NCBI GenBank assembly: GCA_022266195.1
Contig: WHVY01000001.1
Coordinates: forward strand, 13,764,001-13,828,000
Length of the DNA stretch: 64,000 nucleotides
Source of the DNA: Tetranychus cinnabarinus
Taxonomy: Eukaryota > Arthropoda > Arachnida > Trombidiformes > Tetranychidae
Direction of reading: 5' to 3'
Of this stretch, positions 1 through 10,807 are shown one piece after another. The translations under genes and the position numbers were made by a program. The notes under the pieces are model-generated. The model was given only the letters and a program-made list of their open reading frames with translations. It was not told where the DNA came from and did no database searches. How positions within the stretch are numbered: the first letter of the stretch is position 1; the number at the start of each line of letters is the position of its first letter.

Positions 1-3000
1 CTATTTCGAGCAACTTGGAGATTGACTTTTGCGATTAAAATTTTTCCACTCAAGTGCTTAATTGATGGATATCATTAACAGACAATCAGTTTTCACTTGC
101 AAGATAATTGTGACTCAAGTTGTGATGAACTTGCCAATCTCAAGATGAACTTCTTGCAAGCTAGACAGACTAGATAGATCAAGATAGGCTTGGAACTTGA
201 GAAAATAGGAAAAGTCACAACGACTGCTGATACTGATGTAAATGTGCTGATTTCTTGATTTCCATTTTTACCATGTAAGAAGAGAAAATGTTCAACTAGG
301 AAATGCGACAGAGGGAAGGATGGAAAGGTAAAGAAATGTTGATTCCGTTTTGATGATGATGTATTGTATATTGGGTTGTTTCTTGCCCGAAGGGAAACAA
401 TGCTTTACAAACAATGGCCAAAGCTACATAATAATCTCACAAGAGATATGATATATTTTGATTAATAAAGGAAAAGAGAAAAAAGTTATTAACAAAAAAG
501 AGCAAAAACGGCAAAGAAAAGAAACTAAATAAATAACAAAAAAGTTGCTTCGCTAGTAAATTGATATGAAAATAGAAGAAAGGCAAAACTGGAACATCAT
601 CTGGAATAAGATTGACAAAGGAAGTGCATGAAATGAGTAAAAAAGCTGATTATGGTATAATTGTTATGATAACTTGCAAATCCACAAGAAACATTTTTTC
701 CTTGCCAATCATTTCCATTCCATCAACTTGTCTTTGCATCAGTTGAAAATGTTGGAAAGTTCATTAAACTCAATTGAAGCAATTTCGAGACATTTTCGTG
801 TTTCAAGAAAACGACCAATTTCAAAATCGAAAATCTGTTTTCTTTTGTAAAGAAAATGAAAATTGTTGTTCTAAAGCCTGTTGTGGTTAAAGTTGATTTT
901 GTGTGTTACAACACAAAATATGTGCATTAAAAATGAGTAACAAGGGACAGAGCAAAAAAAGATTACCTTTGTAAGGTTGAAACATTGAAAGGGAAAATTT
1001 CTTGCAACATTTTTTCTCCTTTTCTCAACAATTCTTAATGCATGTTGATCAACATCATGTTTATCACCGCAAATCACCTTTTATTATCATCTTTATCCTG
1101 ATGCTGTTCTAGCTGAGAAGTAAATACATTTTCATCACAATTTTCGTCGACTTATTTTCTGTTGCTCAGTAAACTTCCCTTTGGCCCTTTTCATTACTCG
1201 AACTCTTTTTTTTATTTTCACCTTACCTTGACTATTGGAAAAAAATAACGAGATAAAATTGCTCACATTTGAGGAGGAAAAATGGGTGAAAATACGAAGA
1301 AAAAAAGTAATGAAAGCGAAAAGCGGAACAAAAAAAAGTTTTGTTTCTTTTCCTTCCCAGTCATTCCCAGTCATTATAATCTTCTTACCTGAAGCAATTT
1401 CATTTGCATAGTCTTTACCATTTACTGTTGATGAATGGCCATTTATTTTTATTGAATTACGCTTTTTTTGTTTTCACTTTGATGAGACAAAACAAACATG
1501 ATTATCTGAGCATTAAGATGTGAAAAGTAAATAAAGTTATTACGATTGAATTAGCATAAAAAAGTGACATTTATTGATATGAAAATCGAGAGCTATTTTT
1601 GCCGAAACTTGGCACAGTTTTTTGCTTCATGAGAAAATGGAAAAGGTTGAAAATGTTTTGAAATTAAATGAAATTGAAATGCTGTGTAACCATGGAAACT
1701 CACTCCCAGTTGGTTAATAAGGTGAAGTTGAAAAATGGGATTCCATAAAGATGGCAACAAAATAATGATTGAATATCACATTTTGCCTGGAATTTTCTTC
1801 CCTTCTCTTTTTACTCCATAATTCAACCAAAGATAATTAATGAGAGTTTCATGGGAGTGAATGTTATTACATTTGTGTAATTATGTTCTTGTCTTGTTTT
1901 TGGCCTAATGAAACATTAAACTGACAATTTATTGGCTTTGCCTTTACCATTGTTGCCCTTTGACAACAACTCGAAGGATGCTCAAGTATTTTATTGACTT
2001 CACATTTTTCACTCCCAGTAACATGCAATAGTTTAGTCAAAGTTTCAAGTATTAATCATCAATTGGTGTTTCGTTTGAAGATGAACCTGTTAAAGGATAA
2101 AATGTGCAACTGATTGGCAAAAATTTTGCTCTTTTCTCAACTTTTCCATACACTTTATTATTCTCACTCCCAGTTTGCATGCTTATAACGAGATGAATAA
2201 CCTTGACTTGGGAAAATTTTATCACATTTTTTTATTCTATTCTTGAGTTTTACTTTTTTTTATATATTTAATGATACTTTTTTTCAAACTCTTTCTATCA
2301 TCTTGTTATTGAAAATGATGATTATGATGATTTTATTACTGATTAATGAAACTTGCAGCATCGCAACATTATTCATCATCAGTCAATCAAGATTAACCTG
2401 ATTTCAACCGTTTCTTTCCATCAAAGTAATCATCATGAGATATTCTACCTTCTCTTTTCAATTCATTTATAAAAATATCAAGTCAAAGAATAACATTTCG
2501 TGATAACATCAATTGGTTACCATGGAAATGAATAATCAAGCTCAACACAACAAACACTCCTTTGCACTGCTATCAAATGATTGTTTTACATATATCATAA
2601 TATTGACCAAACAGGGAATGTAAAATTGTTGGCGAAAGGAAAGAAAAATTCTGATCAAAAGTGACTATAGAGGCCAGTAAAGCGATGTAACTTCAAAAGT
2701 ACAGCAACAGTACAGTGGGCTTCATTGACATTGGATGCTCATTGAACGTAGCTGACCTGATAAGACTCCCAGTGAAACCCAAAACAGTTTGTGCAGTTGA
2801 CTTGATCCTCTGGGTTTGCCTCTTGATGAACATGGCTAGTGACTACTAGTCACTGACTAGCAAGCAAACCAATTTTTTGAAGGAAATTCTAACTAGAAAA
2901 CTCAATCAGCACTTCGATTCCACTTTTCTGTGTTCATTGAGAAAAATCAGAGCGAAAAAAGGTCATATAGATGATCGTAATAATGATTGGTATAATAGTC

Positions 3001-6000
3001 TAAAATCTGATGCTTACAAGTTTTTCGATTTTCGTTTTTTACAAGATTTGCCAACAATTCATCAACTTTTTTCTGAATCTTTTTGCAACCAACAAAGTCT
3101 TTGATAAAATGATAATAATATTAACAATATATTAATATTTGGTTGCGATTCAAGATTCAGTTGAAACTTTGTTCAATTATTTTTGTTTTTCTTCACTTTT
3201 TTTACCTACTTTTCCAATTCTCTTTGGAGATTCTTTTATTTGAAAACCAAAATATCTTTACAATTTCCATGTATTATATAATAGCGAACGAAATTCTTGA
3301 GATTCTTATTTTGTACAGCCTTTTACCATGCAAAAAGTAGAGATAGAAAAAAGAGGATAAAAGGAATGACAAGAAGAAGAGTAAGAAAAAAGCGAACTAA
3401 ACTAACAAGAAAATCATCTTATTCCAAGTTTGTTTTCCATCCCTTAACCAGGTAAGAAGAGCATAAGGTAAGAAACGAAAAAAGCAACAACAATAACAAC
3501 AATCAAAATCAACAAACAACCCAAAAAAAAGTAACATGCACAAGACACAGGAAAGGAAAAGATGCACTTTCTGTTCCTTCTTTTTGTTCATATTTATTCA
3601 GTTTTTATACTTTCCATTCAATTCTTATTACTTTACCAGTTTTTGTTGACTTTTAGACACAAAATAAACTTTTTCCATTTCTTTTCACTTCAACATTCAA
3701 ACTTGATTCAATTTACGATTTAAATTAGCAAATTGTTTACAATCATTTGATAATCTCATTATTTTGCCATTTGGTTTCAATCCTGGGAAACATTTGCAGT
3801 TCATCAAATTATGATCAGTCAAACTATTTACCTTTTCAATTTTATCCAGACAAACAAAGGAAGAAAAAAGAGAATGAAATGGAAAAATTTAAACACAAAA
3901 TTTCATTAAACTCCCAGTCCATTATCATTCCCTGTTGAAGAATTATTATTATTTACATTTTCACTTAATAATCTTTTGATTAATGAAGGTAAAATAATTA
4001 ATAGAATGAAGAAAGAATGAAAAATACACTTTTTTTTCACTCGCCTTTCTCTCGGCCTTTTCTTTTACATGTATAATTAATGGATGTCAGAAAATCATGA
4101 ACTCGGTTAAGCTATTCATCAACCTTGAAATATTCAAGTATTATGCTGGTTCAATGAAGCCTTTTGTTTTTTCCTCATGTTAAGTTAATCTCTTTTCTTG
4201 ATATGCTGAAAAGCCAAACATTTTAAACAATTTTGTTGCTCAGTTAATCTTCGTTGTCAGTCTATTGTTTATCCAACTGGATGATTTGTCATGCCAAGGC
4301 AATTGGATTAGTCTTTGGTCGTCAAAGAGTAACAAAGAGAATATTGGAAAAAATTGAAAAAAACTCGACATTCGCCAACCTGATTAAATATCATGCAATA
4401 ACAGATTAATGTTGATCTCATTTCGAAATTTCAAGCATCTCTTGCATAGCAACACTTGCTTCACCAACGAAAATTGAGAAAATCGAAATTGGAAATTCTA
4501 TTCCAGGGCAACCATTTCATCAATTTACCAATCATCAAGAGTAACATTATTATCAATAGATACTTTTGATTGGGAAAAAAAGTTTATTAGAAAAGTCAAT
4601 TCGTTATTTGTCTCTTGGTTGGTCTTTTTTATCACACTTTTACACTCCCAGTCAAGAGGCACAAAAACGCAATAATTTTCTTTGCCATAAGTAATGGAAA
4701 AAATTGTTCATCTAAATCATGAAATGTTCATTTAGTAAATGTTGATGAACTTTATCTCAACCTTATTTTTCCTTCTTATTGAATACATTGAATGTTGAAC
4801 ATTCTTACTTTTAATTGATAACACTGTTAGCCTCAAGAATTTCTTTCATTTCTCCTTGTTCGTCACCTTTTTATTCCTTTGCCTCTTCTTTTTCATCTTC
4901 ATCTTCTTTTGACATTAAACAGATGAAACCCTATCATGCTCTTTGCCTGTTAGCATTTCCCTTCATTTATTAGCTCTTCAAGTGTCTTTCATCGGAATCC
5001 AAACAAAAAGTTTATATTAACTTTCTTGTTTCACTTTTCAACTTGTTGGGTGTCCAACCAAGAGTAACAATCCCAGGAATCTTTCAACAAATCTTGACAA
5101 TCTTTCCTCTCTTCATCTTCTTCTCCATCTTCATCACTCTTTTATCCAGTCAATTGCTTAAACTTGAATCAATTCTCATCTCTTATTCCACTGATTATCA
5201 AAAAAGGTAACTTGACTCGCTGGGAGTGAATCTTATCATTCCCTGAACAACTCTTATTTCCTTGTTTATTTCCCCATTTTTCTTGATTCAATCAACATTA
5301 CTTTTCTTTCATCCATTATTATTTATTATTATTACTATATTCATCTCAAGTTATTGTGAATATCATCTTGTTTATACAATCATCATTAGGCTTCAATTTT
5401 CGGCTACATTTTCACCCAAACTGAAGATTCCATTTACAGATGAGTAGAAAAAAAATGCAACAGAAAAAAACTCGATGTAATACAAAGAAGAAAAAAAGTA
5501 AAAAACATTGTTAAACCAATTACCCGGTTATCTGATCACTGATTATTCTGGTTTACACATTTTCTTATTTTTTACTTCTGAATAATTTGATACTCACATT
5601 TTGTACATTCATTAATAATGCATGGTGAAACAAGAATCTATCGGCCAGAATGGAATGAAAAAAGGGTGAAAAATTCTGTTAACATGATAATGACAGACTT
5701 CAACTTTGACACTTAAGTCGATCAATGATCTAAAAGAACACAACATTTTTAAACGTTTGCCAAAGTTGCATCTTAAATGGCTTCGATTGTATCACCATTA
5801 ATGTTGTCAAAAAGTTGAAATTGTTGTCATTTGGCAAACAGTTTGAGTGTAAAAAAAAGTTCATTGATGGTAATGATGATGATTCCTGTGTTTTAGCAAC
5901 CATTTTACACCTCAACTTTGATACCCTGAAAGGTGAAACAAGGAAAGCTGAGAGAACATTAATTTCAACATAAATGAGTTGACTTCCTCAAACCATCAGG

Positions 6001-7477
6001 TTAAGTTTCCTATGGGAATTGAGGAAACCAAACCAACAGTGAAAACCGAGAAAAGTAAAAAAAAGCTAAACAATTCATTTGAACGGAAATTATGTTTCAA
6101 GTTATTACTGAAAAATCATTATCGTTATAAGAATTTTTTTTCTCTCGCTCTTCTCTTGTTTATCTTCATTATCATTAGCCTATTCTGAGCTTATTGCAAC
6201 AATATTCTTGGTTTTCCCTGAACAAGAGATTATTTTTCATGAGATGCAAAAAAAGCTCTCATGAGATGAGAGAGACAAAAAAGATAATAAGAAATGTTTA
6301 ATCTCTGGGAATGATGAAAATGATGACAAATAACAATTATAATCTGGTCAGTATTATTTCAATTCATTTAACCTGAAAATGGAGCAAATAATGAGAATCT
6401 TTATTACAATTTTCTTTTTGCTTCTTTTCTCTTCTTTCCATTGAGCGCTTTTTGTCATCACTATTTTTCATCGCCATCAAATCATTTAATAATGATTATA
6501 TTGCAAGAGCAGAAAAGGTTAACTCTTTGTTATGCATTTTCGCAGGCTTTTTGTTACCTCATTAATTTGCCTGTGATTATCATCTTCATAAATAGATCCA
6601 CTATTAATCATGTTGTGATTATATCGCAAGTTATTACAGTCAAATTATTTGGAATAACCTGGTTTTTCTGAATATCATATTTAGTGTTGATTCCATCAAA
6701 AATTCTCATTCAAATGCCAAACAATAATATTTACCCAAATCTCAACCAAATTGCTTTTCATAATCAACACCCAAAGTCTGTCTAGTGGTTTCATCGATTT
6801 TAATGAAGCATCTCATCTCTTTATAGCGAGATACTTAAGTTGACATTCACTCCAAGTTAACCTCTTGACTGTAAAGAGTAAGATTTGCTTAGATTAAGAT
6901 TTTTAGCTAAACATTGAAAAGATCCGACTCACGACTAGACCTTAAGTAACCATTTTCTGAGTGACCTACAGAGTCAATCACTAGGTTGCATCAAGTCGTG
7001 TTCCCTCGTGTTCTGACTGTGACTCTTGAAGTTGAATATGCACATAACATCTTCAAGTCATGCTACAAGAGTCATCGATGAAAGGCTGAATAAGTGATCT
7101 ATCATCGCATCTATGACTTTTATCCAAATGCTGCGAATCCGATTCCCATCATTTGTCGCGATCAAACTGTAAGAGATTTTTTATTAACTCCACTCGATTG
7201 CAACCCTTAAGACTAAAAGTGCTGCCAGTAATGGATCATGTAACATGTTTACAAATGCATAACCGATCGCAGACTAATCTGTATAAATTGAAGTTGAAAC
7301 TTGTATAATTGGTCAACTCTTAAAGTGAATTTCAACTGTTCACTGTGGATTCCCTGTGCTAATGACTATTTGGATATGATGTTTCACCGAAATCAATTAG
7401 TTTTCTCACTTTGATTTCCAACTTAATGATCCATGAATATTATGATTGCAAATGAAATAAGAGCCATTCCTTTTTCA
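1..7477. other. Non-coding stretch, no gene recognised
   Basis: AT-rich sequence with homopolymer runs and only short, low-complexity open frames. I see no domain, RNA gene or convincing splice-bounded exon. The motif ACTCCCAG recurs between about 1.3 and 5.3 kb. Because the SLC7 exon at 28808 needs upstream exons and none is recognised between here and there, this stretch may be intronic sequence of that gene. That is inference. Confidence 0.5.
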
Positions 7478-7483
7478 CTCTTT
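7478..7483 (+). repeat. Target-site duplication, left copy (CTCTTT)
   Basis: The six bases CTCTTT directly precede the first base of the left terminal inverted repeat, and the same six bases directly follow the right terminal repeat at 21168-21173. A 6-bp duplication is the usual Polinton/Maverick insertion footprint. Confidence 0.93.
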
Positions 7484-7850
7484 AGTAGTTATATAAAGTC
7501 CTTTTCTGGAACGACTTGGTTTTTCTGGCACAAGTTGGTTTTTCTGGACCAGTCCGCCTCTGGACCAGTCCGCCTCTGGGACAATGATACCGTCATACGG
7601 TATCAGTATTTTCAATGTTACAGTGTGGCTAAACTAAACCTAGCACTAAATACCATCTTTCGATGGGGTTTTTAATACCATCATTCGATGTATCCAATTT
7701 ATCCGTCTAACCTAACTTTCGTACGAAGCTGTCCGCTCTGGAACAGCTTAACTGAAAGGTGTCCGCTTCTGAACCAAGGGAAACAATACCGTCATACGGT
7801 ATCAGTATTTTCAATGTTACAGTGTCTCTATACCATCATACAGTGTGGCT
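7484..7850 (+). repeat. Left terminal inverted repeat of the Polinton
   Basis: About 367 bp matching, in reverse complement, the right end at 20602-21167, with very few mismatches. It contains short hairpin-like motifs (ATACCGT-CAT-ACGGTAT), repeated GTCCGC motifs, and a TATATAAAG at the very tip. It holds one copy of a 199-bp unit of which the right end has two. Confidence 0.93.
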
Positions 7851-8490
7851 ATCTCAATAGCATCATACGCTGTACATGATTGTTCTACACTTCGCTGTAC
7901 AATTATTTATTGATACATTGACTGAACAATTAAGCTTGGAAAAGCTTATTGATCCAACAATTAACCACTTTTGACCATAATTAAGCATATTTAGCAGATA
8001 TTGACATACTTTTGAGTACCACGGATATATACCACTGACCCCTATTTGACCTTGTCTACCTCCTAATCAACCTTGGATCACTACGGTTGTGTGCAGTCAA
8101 GCCTAGTTAGCATACAATTAAGCCTATTTAATTATATTTGAGAAATGTAAGTTATACTCAACCTCTACTGAGAACATTTTCTCATCATTATAGTAAAGTA
8201 ATGTTAAGTATAGTCAGTATTTAATTAAACAATAGCATTTTCTAATTTTTGAACACCAATAGATGGCAGCACTTCCGATTTTCACTTTCAGTGGCTGACC
8301 ATAGATGGCGTCACTTATGTCTCTTTCTTTCATTTCTTTTCCTGATTGCGATTTTCGAAATTTAAACGAGAAATAATGATCAAAAAACCAAAACAATTAA
8401 CCTGAATTGATCAAAATCAAATAGAATTTGATTTTTCAGGCACAATTTAAGGTTGAAAAAACGACCTAAAATTTCTATGTCACAGTCAAA
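7851..8490. other. Polinton left leader region, no gene recognised
   Basis: Lies between the left terminal repeat and the TATA box of the polymerase gene. Only short unsupported frames are present. Two related stretches near 8260 and 8302 share AGATGGC followed by CACTT a few bases later. It may hold upstream control or replication sequence, but nothing specific can be named. Confidence 0.5.
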
Positions 8491-8500
8491 GTATATAAAA
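8491..8500 (+). promoter_or_regulatory. TATA box of the Polinton DNA polymerase gene
   Basis: GTATATAAAA, a near-consensus TATA element on the coding strand, about 300 bp before the polymerase ATG at 8799. A start about 30 bp downstream would give an untranslated leader of roughly 270 nt containing the tandem repeat at 8601-8792. Confidence 0.6.
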
Positions 8501-8600
8501 GGCAATTGACCATTCCAAAGTTATCAATCCTCAACTTAGAGTTCGATCATAAAGACCATCTATTATTGTAGCGGTTGAGTTTAGGGAACAATTTTAGCTA

Positions 8601-8792
8601 ACCTGATATTTCCAGTTAACCTGATACTTCCAGCTAACCTGATAATTCCAGTTATTTTTTCCAGTTATTTTTTCCAGTTATTTTTTCCAGTTATTTTTTC
8701 CAGTTTTTTCCAGTTATTTTCCAGTTATTTTTCCAGTTATTTTTCCAGTTATTTTTCTTGTTATTTTTTCCTGTTATTTTTTCCTGTTATTT
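8601..8792 (+). repeat. TTCCAGTTATTTT minisatellite before the polymerase ATG
   Basis: About a dozen tandem copies of a 12-14 bp unit close to TTCCAGTTATTTTT, running to within a few bases of the polymerase start codon. The first three copies read (T)TCCAG(T/C)TAACCTGATA; later copies drift to TTCCTGTTATTTT. It would form a pyrimidine- and T-rich leader of the polymerase transcript. Copy-number change is likely because the units are so similar. Confidence 0.85.
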
Positions 8793-8798
8793 TTTTGA

Positions 8799-10790
8799 AT
8801 GTCTACCTCACAAGGTTATAAATGCCCTTGCTGCCAACAAACAATCTTTTCTCTTGGTGAATATTTATCACACACTTGCCAATCAAATTGTACCCCTGTT
8901 AATTGTACTAGGATGGATGTTTTCGAAGGCCCACCAACAAAAAGACAAAAGACGCAAGCCATTCAAACTGTCCAACCACTTTGCAATATTATTTGCACAT
9001 CTTCTTCGACATGTAACCGTGGTTCAAGGTGCTTATTCACTCGAAGAAATGCCAATGTTCAACAACAACCTATTGAACTCTTTCCACAACCACCTCGAAA
9101 GATTTTTCTGAGAAGATTTCTTGAGCAACCACCATCACCAACTCCTATCGAGGTTATTGAATTGTCATCAGATGAAGAAGAAACACCTTTAGACTTGTCA
9201 GTTCAGCACTATTCACTACCTCCACCGCAGTCATCACCTATCAATTTAACTTCACGGCAGATTATTCCACCAACTGTTGAATCAGACTTCCAAGATCCAC
9301 CAGCTCAACAAGAACCAGCAGATTTACCAGATCCATCAGCATCACAAGAACATTCAGATTTCCAAGATCCATCAGCATCACAAGAACATTCAGATTTCCA
9401 AGATCCACCAGCTCAACAAGAACCTTTGCCAGATCCTGAACAAGACATCTATGACCAACCAACTGAGAGCGAAGATGAACCTGATGTTACGTTGAATCAA
9501 CCCACCCAACAAAATTCGCCAAAGCGTAAAAAGGGGCCATTTAAGTGTGATAAATGTGGTAAAACTTACGTTTTATCACCATGTTTTCAGAAACATCTAT
9601 TGATATGTGGTGTTCGTATGTGTACAGCAAATCCAGCCGATGTACCAGCAGCATTCAATGGTTACAAGTTAATTGAAAAAGCATTTGCCAAATATTATTT
9701 GGTTTATAGATATGTAAACACTGAAAAAGTTGATCTAACTTCTCTTTTCGCTAAGATTCGTGCCGATACAATTACATTATTGAATATAATAGTAAGAGAG
9801 TTTAAAGCAATGAAATATTTTTTCAATTTAGAAGCGCTTTTCACCGACGAAATATCAGGAAAATCAATTAAAATATATTTCCAGTCGAGCATATTCACAG
9901 GATTAATCGCTGATATTAATGTGAACTCTTTAGCAGAAGCATTGGTTGAACTTGATGAAAGAATAGACCAATTTACACAAAGAGGATCAGGCTGGGCACT
10001 CGCTAAAATAAATCACATCGACTTGGCAGCAGGCAAATACATACCACATACTGGCGGTTGTATCAGTAACAAATTACCTCCAAGATTGAAGGCCAAAAAA
10101 TGCCTTATTTCTCCTGAAACTGAAACTGATTGTTTTATGTACAGTGTTTTGATTGGTTTACACAAAGCTGACCACAATCGTCAACGAATCGATCAGTATT
10201 CTTCATTCATCTCCAACTATGACTTTTCAATGGTTCGAGGTATTGTTCCTGTAACAGATATCAAAAAGTTTGAAAAGGCAAACAGAATCTCTGTAAATGT
10301 ATACACTTACGAGTTAGACTCAGAAAAGGTTGTGCCACTTAAGATTGCTTCTTTTGAACAGGAAAAACATGTCAACATTTTTTTGCTGAATGAACACTAT
10401 TATTACATATCAGATTTTTGTAGACTTGTCAACACTTCAAAATCCAGATCAAGATTTGTTTGCTATCGTTGCATCAGATCATTCAGACTCGAAGAGCAAC
10501 TCCAGATACACAAAATTGATTGTGGTGTCAAAGTACCACAAGCTATCGAAATGCCTAAAGGTGATCGAGCAGTCTGTAAAAGATGGAACTACAGAAAAGA
10601 AGTTAAACATCCTTTTTGTATCTATGCAGATTTTGAGACTTTATCTGTGAAAAATACCGAATCGGATCATGTTCTAACTGACCTGGTACCTTGCAGTTAT
10701 GGATACGTTATTGTTGATTGGGAAGGAAAAATAATTCACAATGATTTCTACCTTGGAACTGACGTTGGTAAAAATTCCTTGAAAGCTTAA
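8799..10790 (+). CDS. Polinton family-B DNA polymerase, N-terminal part (frameshifted)
   Basis: 663 codons forming the front of the protein-primed DNA polymerase that copies the element. A C2H2-like finger (CPCC...HTC) lies near residues 9-28. It is followed by a long Gln/Pro/Ser-rich, probably disordered region with an acidic VIELSSDEEE patch, a PLDLS motif and a 12-residue tandem repeat. A second finger (CDKC) starts near residue 249 and a third (CYRC) near 554. The exonuclease I motif (YADFE) is near residue 610. The frame ends at TAA 10788-10790, but homologous sequence continues in another frame, open from about 10772 and including the downstream gene. The offset is one base in an A-run near 10770-10774. 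This may be an assembly error, a natural inactivating break or, less likely, programmed frameshifting. The start is the first ATG after the repeat leader. Confidence 0.88.
   Translation: MSTSQGYKCPCCQQTIFSLGEYLSHTCQSNCTPVNCTRMDVFEGPPTKRQKTQAIQTVQPLCNIICTSSSTCNRGSRCLFTRRNANVQQQPIELFPQPPRKIFLRRFLEQPPSPTPIEVIELSSDEEETPLDLSVQHYSLPPPQSSPINLTSRQIIPPTVESDFQDPPAQQEPADLPDPSASQEHSDFQDPSASQEHSDFQDPPAQQEPLPDPEQDIYDQPTESEDEPDVTLNQPTQQNSPKRKKGPFKCDKCGKTYVLSPCFQKHLLICGVRMCTANPADVPAAFNGYKLIEKAFAKYYLVYRYVNTEKVDLTSLFAKIRADTITLLNIIVREFKAMKYFFNLEALFTDEISGKSIKIYFQSSIFTGLIADINVNSLAEALVELDERIDQFTQRGSGWALAKINHIDLAAGKYIPHTGGCISNKLPPRLKAKKCLISPETETDCFMYSVLIGLHKADHNRQRIDQYSSFISNYDFSMVRGIVPVTDIKKFEKANRISVNVYTYELDSEKVVPLKIASFEQEKHVNIFLLNEHYYYISDFCRLVNTSKSRSRFVCYRCIRSFRLEEQLQIHKIDCGVKVPQAIEMPKGDRAVCKRWNYRKEVKHPFCIYADFETLSVKNTESDHVLTDLVPCSYGYVIVDWEGKIIHNDFYLGTDVGKNSLKA
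9284..9426 (+). repeat. Coding tandem repeat in the polymerase N-terminus
   Basis: About three to four in-frame copies of a 36-bp unit encoding a variant of the 12-residue repeat DFQDPSASQEHS, with a related PPAQQEP version at each end. The repeat lies in the disordered stretch between the first two zinc fingers. The middle copies are identical at DNA level, which suggests recent expansion. Confidence 0.85.
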
Positions 10791-10807
10791 AACAGAGTGA
10801 GAGACTT

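Noticed and set aside
5979..6188. 69-codon frame with a hydrophobic end, possible small membrane protein
   Set aside because: Composition is that of translated AT-rich non-coding DNA; no splice or promoter context.
6830..7480. Less AT-rich stretch left of the Polinton as a second mobile element
   Set aside because: Base texture differs from surrounding DNA, but I found no inverted ends, target duplication or coding remnant.
8214..8396. 60-codon minus-strand frame in the Polinton leader
   Set aside because: No domain, no TATA box or conserved context, and not a member of any Polinton gene set I know.
9262..9495. Leucine/valine- or glutamine/isoleucine-rich frames over the polymerase repeat
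   Set aside because: They are other-frame readings of the coding minisatellite in the polymerase gene.
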